Below are positions 5,904-6,208 of a DNA stretch of 6,208 nucleotides, piece after piece. Source of the stretch: Fidelibacterota bacterium (GTDB lineage: Bacteria; Fidelibacterota; Marinisomatia; SCGC-AAA003-L08; D37C17); NCBI GenBank assembly GCA_018671635.1, contig JABHHG010000067.1, forward strand, positions 1 to 6,208, given 5' to 3'. Both the position numbers and the translations under genes were made by a program. Positions within the stretch are counted from its first letter, which is position 1. Each line of letters begins with the position of its first letter. The notes under the pieces were generated by a model. That model saw only the letters and a list, made by a program, of their open reading frames with translations. It ran no database searches and was not told the origin of the DNA.

Positions 5904-6208
5904 CAATCTTTCCTCGATAATGTGGCTGCACCAATCAATGCACCTAATAATAATATTGAAACCACTTCAAAGGGGAGTAAATACTCGGTCATAAGCATTA
6001 ACCCAATTGGTCTAACTGTTCCTTCAATAACGGTTCCATCGCCTATATGCCAATCTGTTTTAAAAATTACACCCAATTGAAATGCGAATAATAAGAGAGA
6101 AACCAATGCGCCAATTACTTGATTTGAGCTACTGGAGGCAATACTTGGAGTATCTATTTTATTGGTAAGCATGACACCGAAAATTATAAGCACCAAAATG
6201 CCGCCTAC
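5903..6208 (-). CDS. nuoJ: NADH-quinone oxidoreductase subunit J (5' end cut off)
   Basis: NuoJ is a membrane subunit of complex I. Its third helix contains a pi-bulge that takes part in coupling quinone reduction to proton transfer. The open frame runs to the window edge and gives 101 residues of the C-terminal part; about 60 residues, including the start and first two helices, should lie beyond 6208. The first visible residues, VGGILVLIIFGVMLTN, align with the E. coli helix-3 segment AGAIMVLFVFVVMMLN; the conserved Tyr just before it is outside the window. A Ser-rich loop follows, then a helix (NQVIGALVSLLLFAFQLGVI), a polar loop, and a last helix with LPFEVVSILLLGALIGAA, which matches the Glu-containing helix 5 of the family. 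The protein ends in LSRKD, similar to the short basic end of other NuoJ proteins. The stop TGA shares one base with the nuoK ATG. The missing part is due to the window limit, not to a mutation. Confidence 0.94.
   Translation of the reverse strand, partial: VGGILVLIIFGVMLTNKIDTPSIASSSSNQVIGALVSLLLFAFQLGVIFKTDWHIGDGTVIEGTVRPIGLMLMTEYLLPFEVVSILLLGALIGAATLSRKD
5911..5915 (-). promoter_or_regulatory. Ribosome binding site of nuoK
   Basis: GAGGA on the minus strand ends 7 nt before the ATG at 5903. It lies inside the last codons of nuoJ, so ribosomes finishing nuoJ end on top of the nuoK start. It favours the ATG over the TTG at 5906, which would leave only 4 nt of spacing. Confidence 0.75.

Noticed and set aside
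5713..5994. Open frame of 93 codons on the plus strand opposite nuoK and nuoJ
   Set aside because: It spans the junction of two well-supported genes in antisense and its product resembles no known protein, so it is a shadow.
1..6208. A new defence, mobile or otherwise undescribed gene system
   Set aside because: Every base apart from a few short gaps is accounted for by five complex I genes and a thioesterase, all conserved and intact; no unexplained coding or repeat array remains.

Overview
The window is the distal end of a nuo operon, which encodes the membrane arm of respiratory complex I (proton-pumping NADH:quinone oxidoreductase). All supported genes lie on the minus strand, so transcription runs from position 6208 towards 1. 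In transcript order they are nuoJ (5' end cut off by the window), nuoK, nuoL, nuoM and nuoN, followed directly by a hotdog-fold acyl-CoA thioesterase of the YkhA/ACOT type, cut off at position 1. The order J-K-L-M-N is the standard bacterial one; nuoA to nuoI would be expected beyond 6208.

Packing is very tight. nuoJ and nuoK share one base (TGATG). The gaps are 2 bp for nuoK-nuoL, 19 bp for nuoL-nuoM, 10 bp for nuoM-nuoN and 2 bp for nuoN-thioesterase. No intergenic stretch is long enough for an internal promoter or a factor-independent terminator, so the six genes are probably one transcription unit with translational coupling. nuoK, nuoL and nuoM have good Shine-Dalgarno sequences, nuoN has a weak one, and the thioesterase has none that I can see.

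NuoL, NuoM and NuoN are the three Mrp-antiporter-like subunits that carry proton channels. Each keeps the helix-5 glutamate and the central lysines needed for pumping. NuoK keeps its two membrane glutamates. NuoJ keeps the helix-3 and helix-5 segments visible here. The complex therefore looks functional and proton-pumping. All frames are intact and there is no sign of pseudogenes, insertion sequences, tRNAs or CRISPR.

The DNA is AT-rich with AT-ending codons throughout. The long NuoL with His-rich loops and a DQKIVDG repeat near its C-terminus suggests the Bacteroidota or a nearby FCB-group lineage. That is a weak inference from general resemblance, and the recognisable Shine-Dalgarno sequences fit it less well.

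No new system is evident; this is an ordinary core-metabolism region. The points most worth a second look are a perfect 28-bp palindrome inside nuoL, a 27-residue-period duplication in the NuoL C-terminal arm, His-rich NuoL loops, and the thioesterase attached to the operon.
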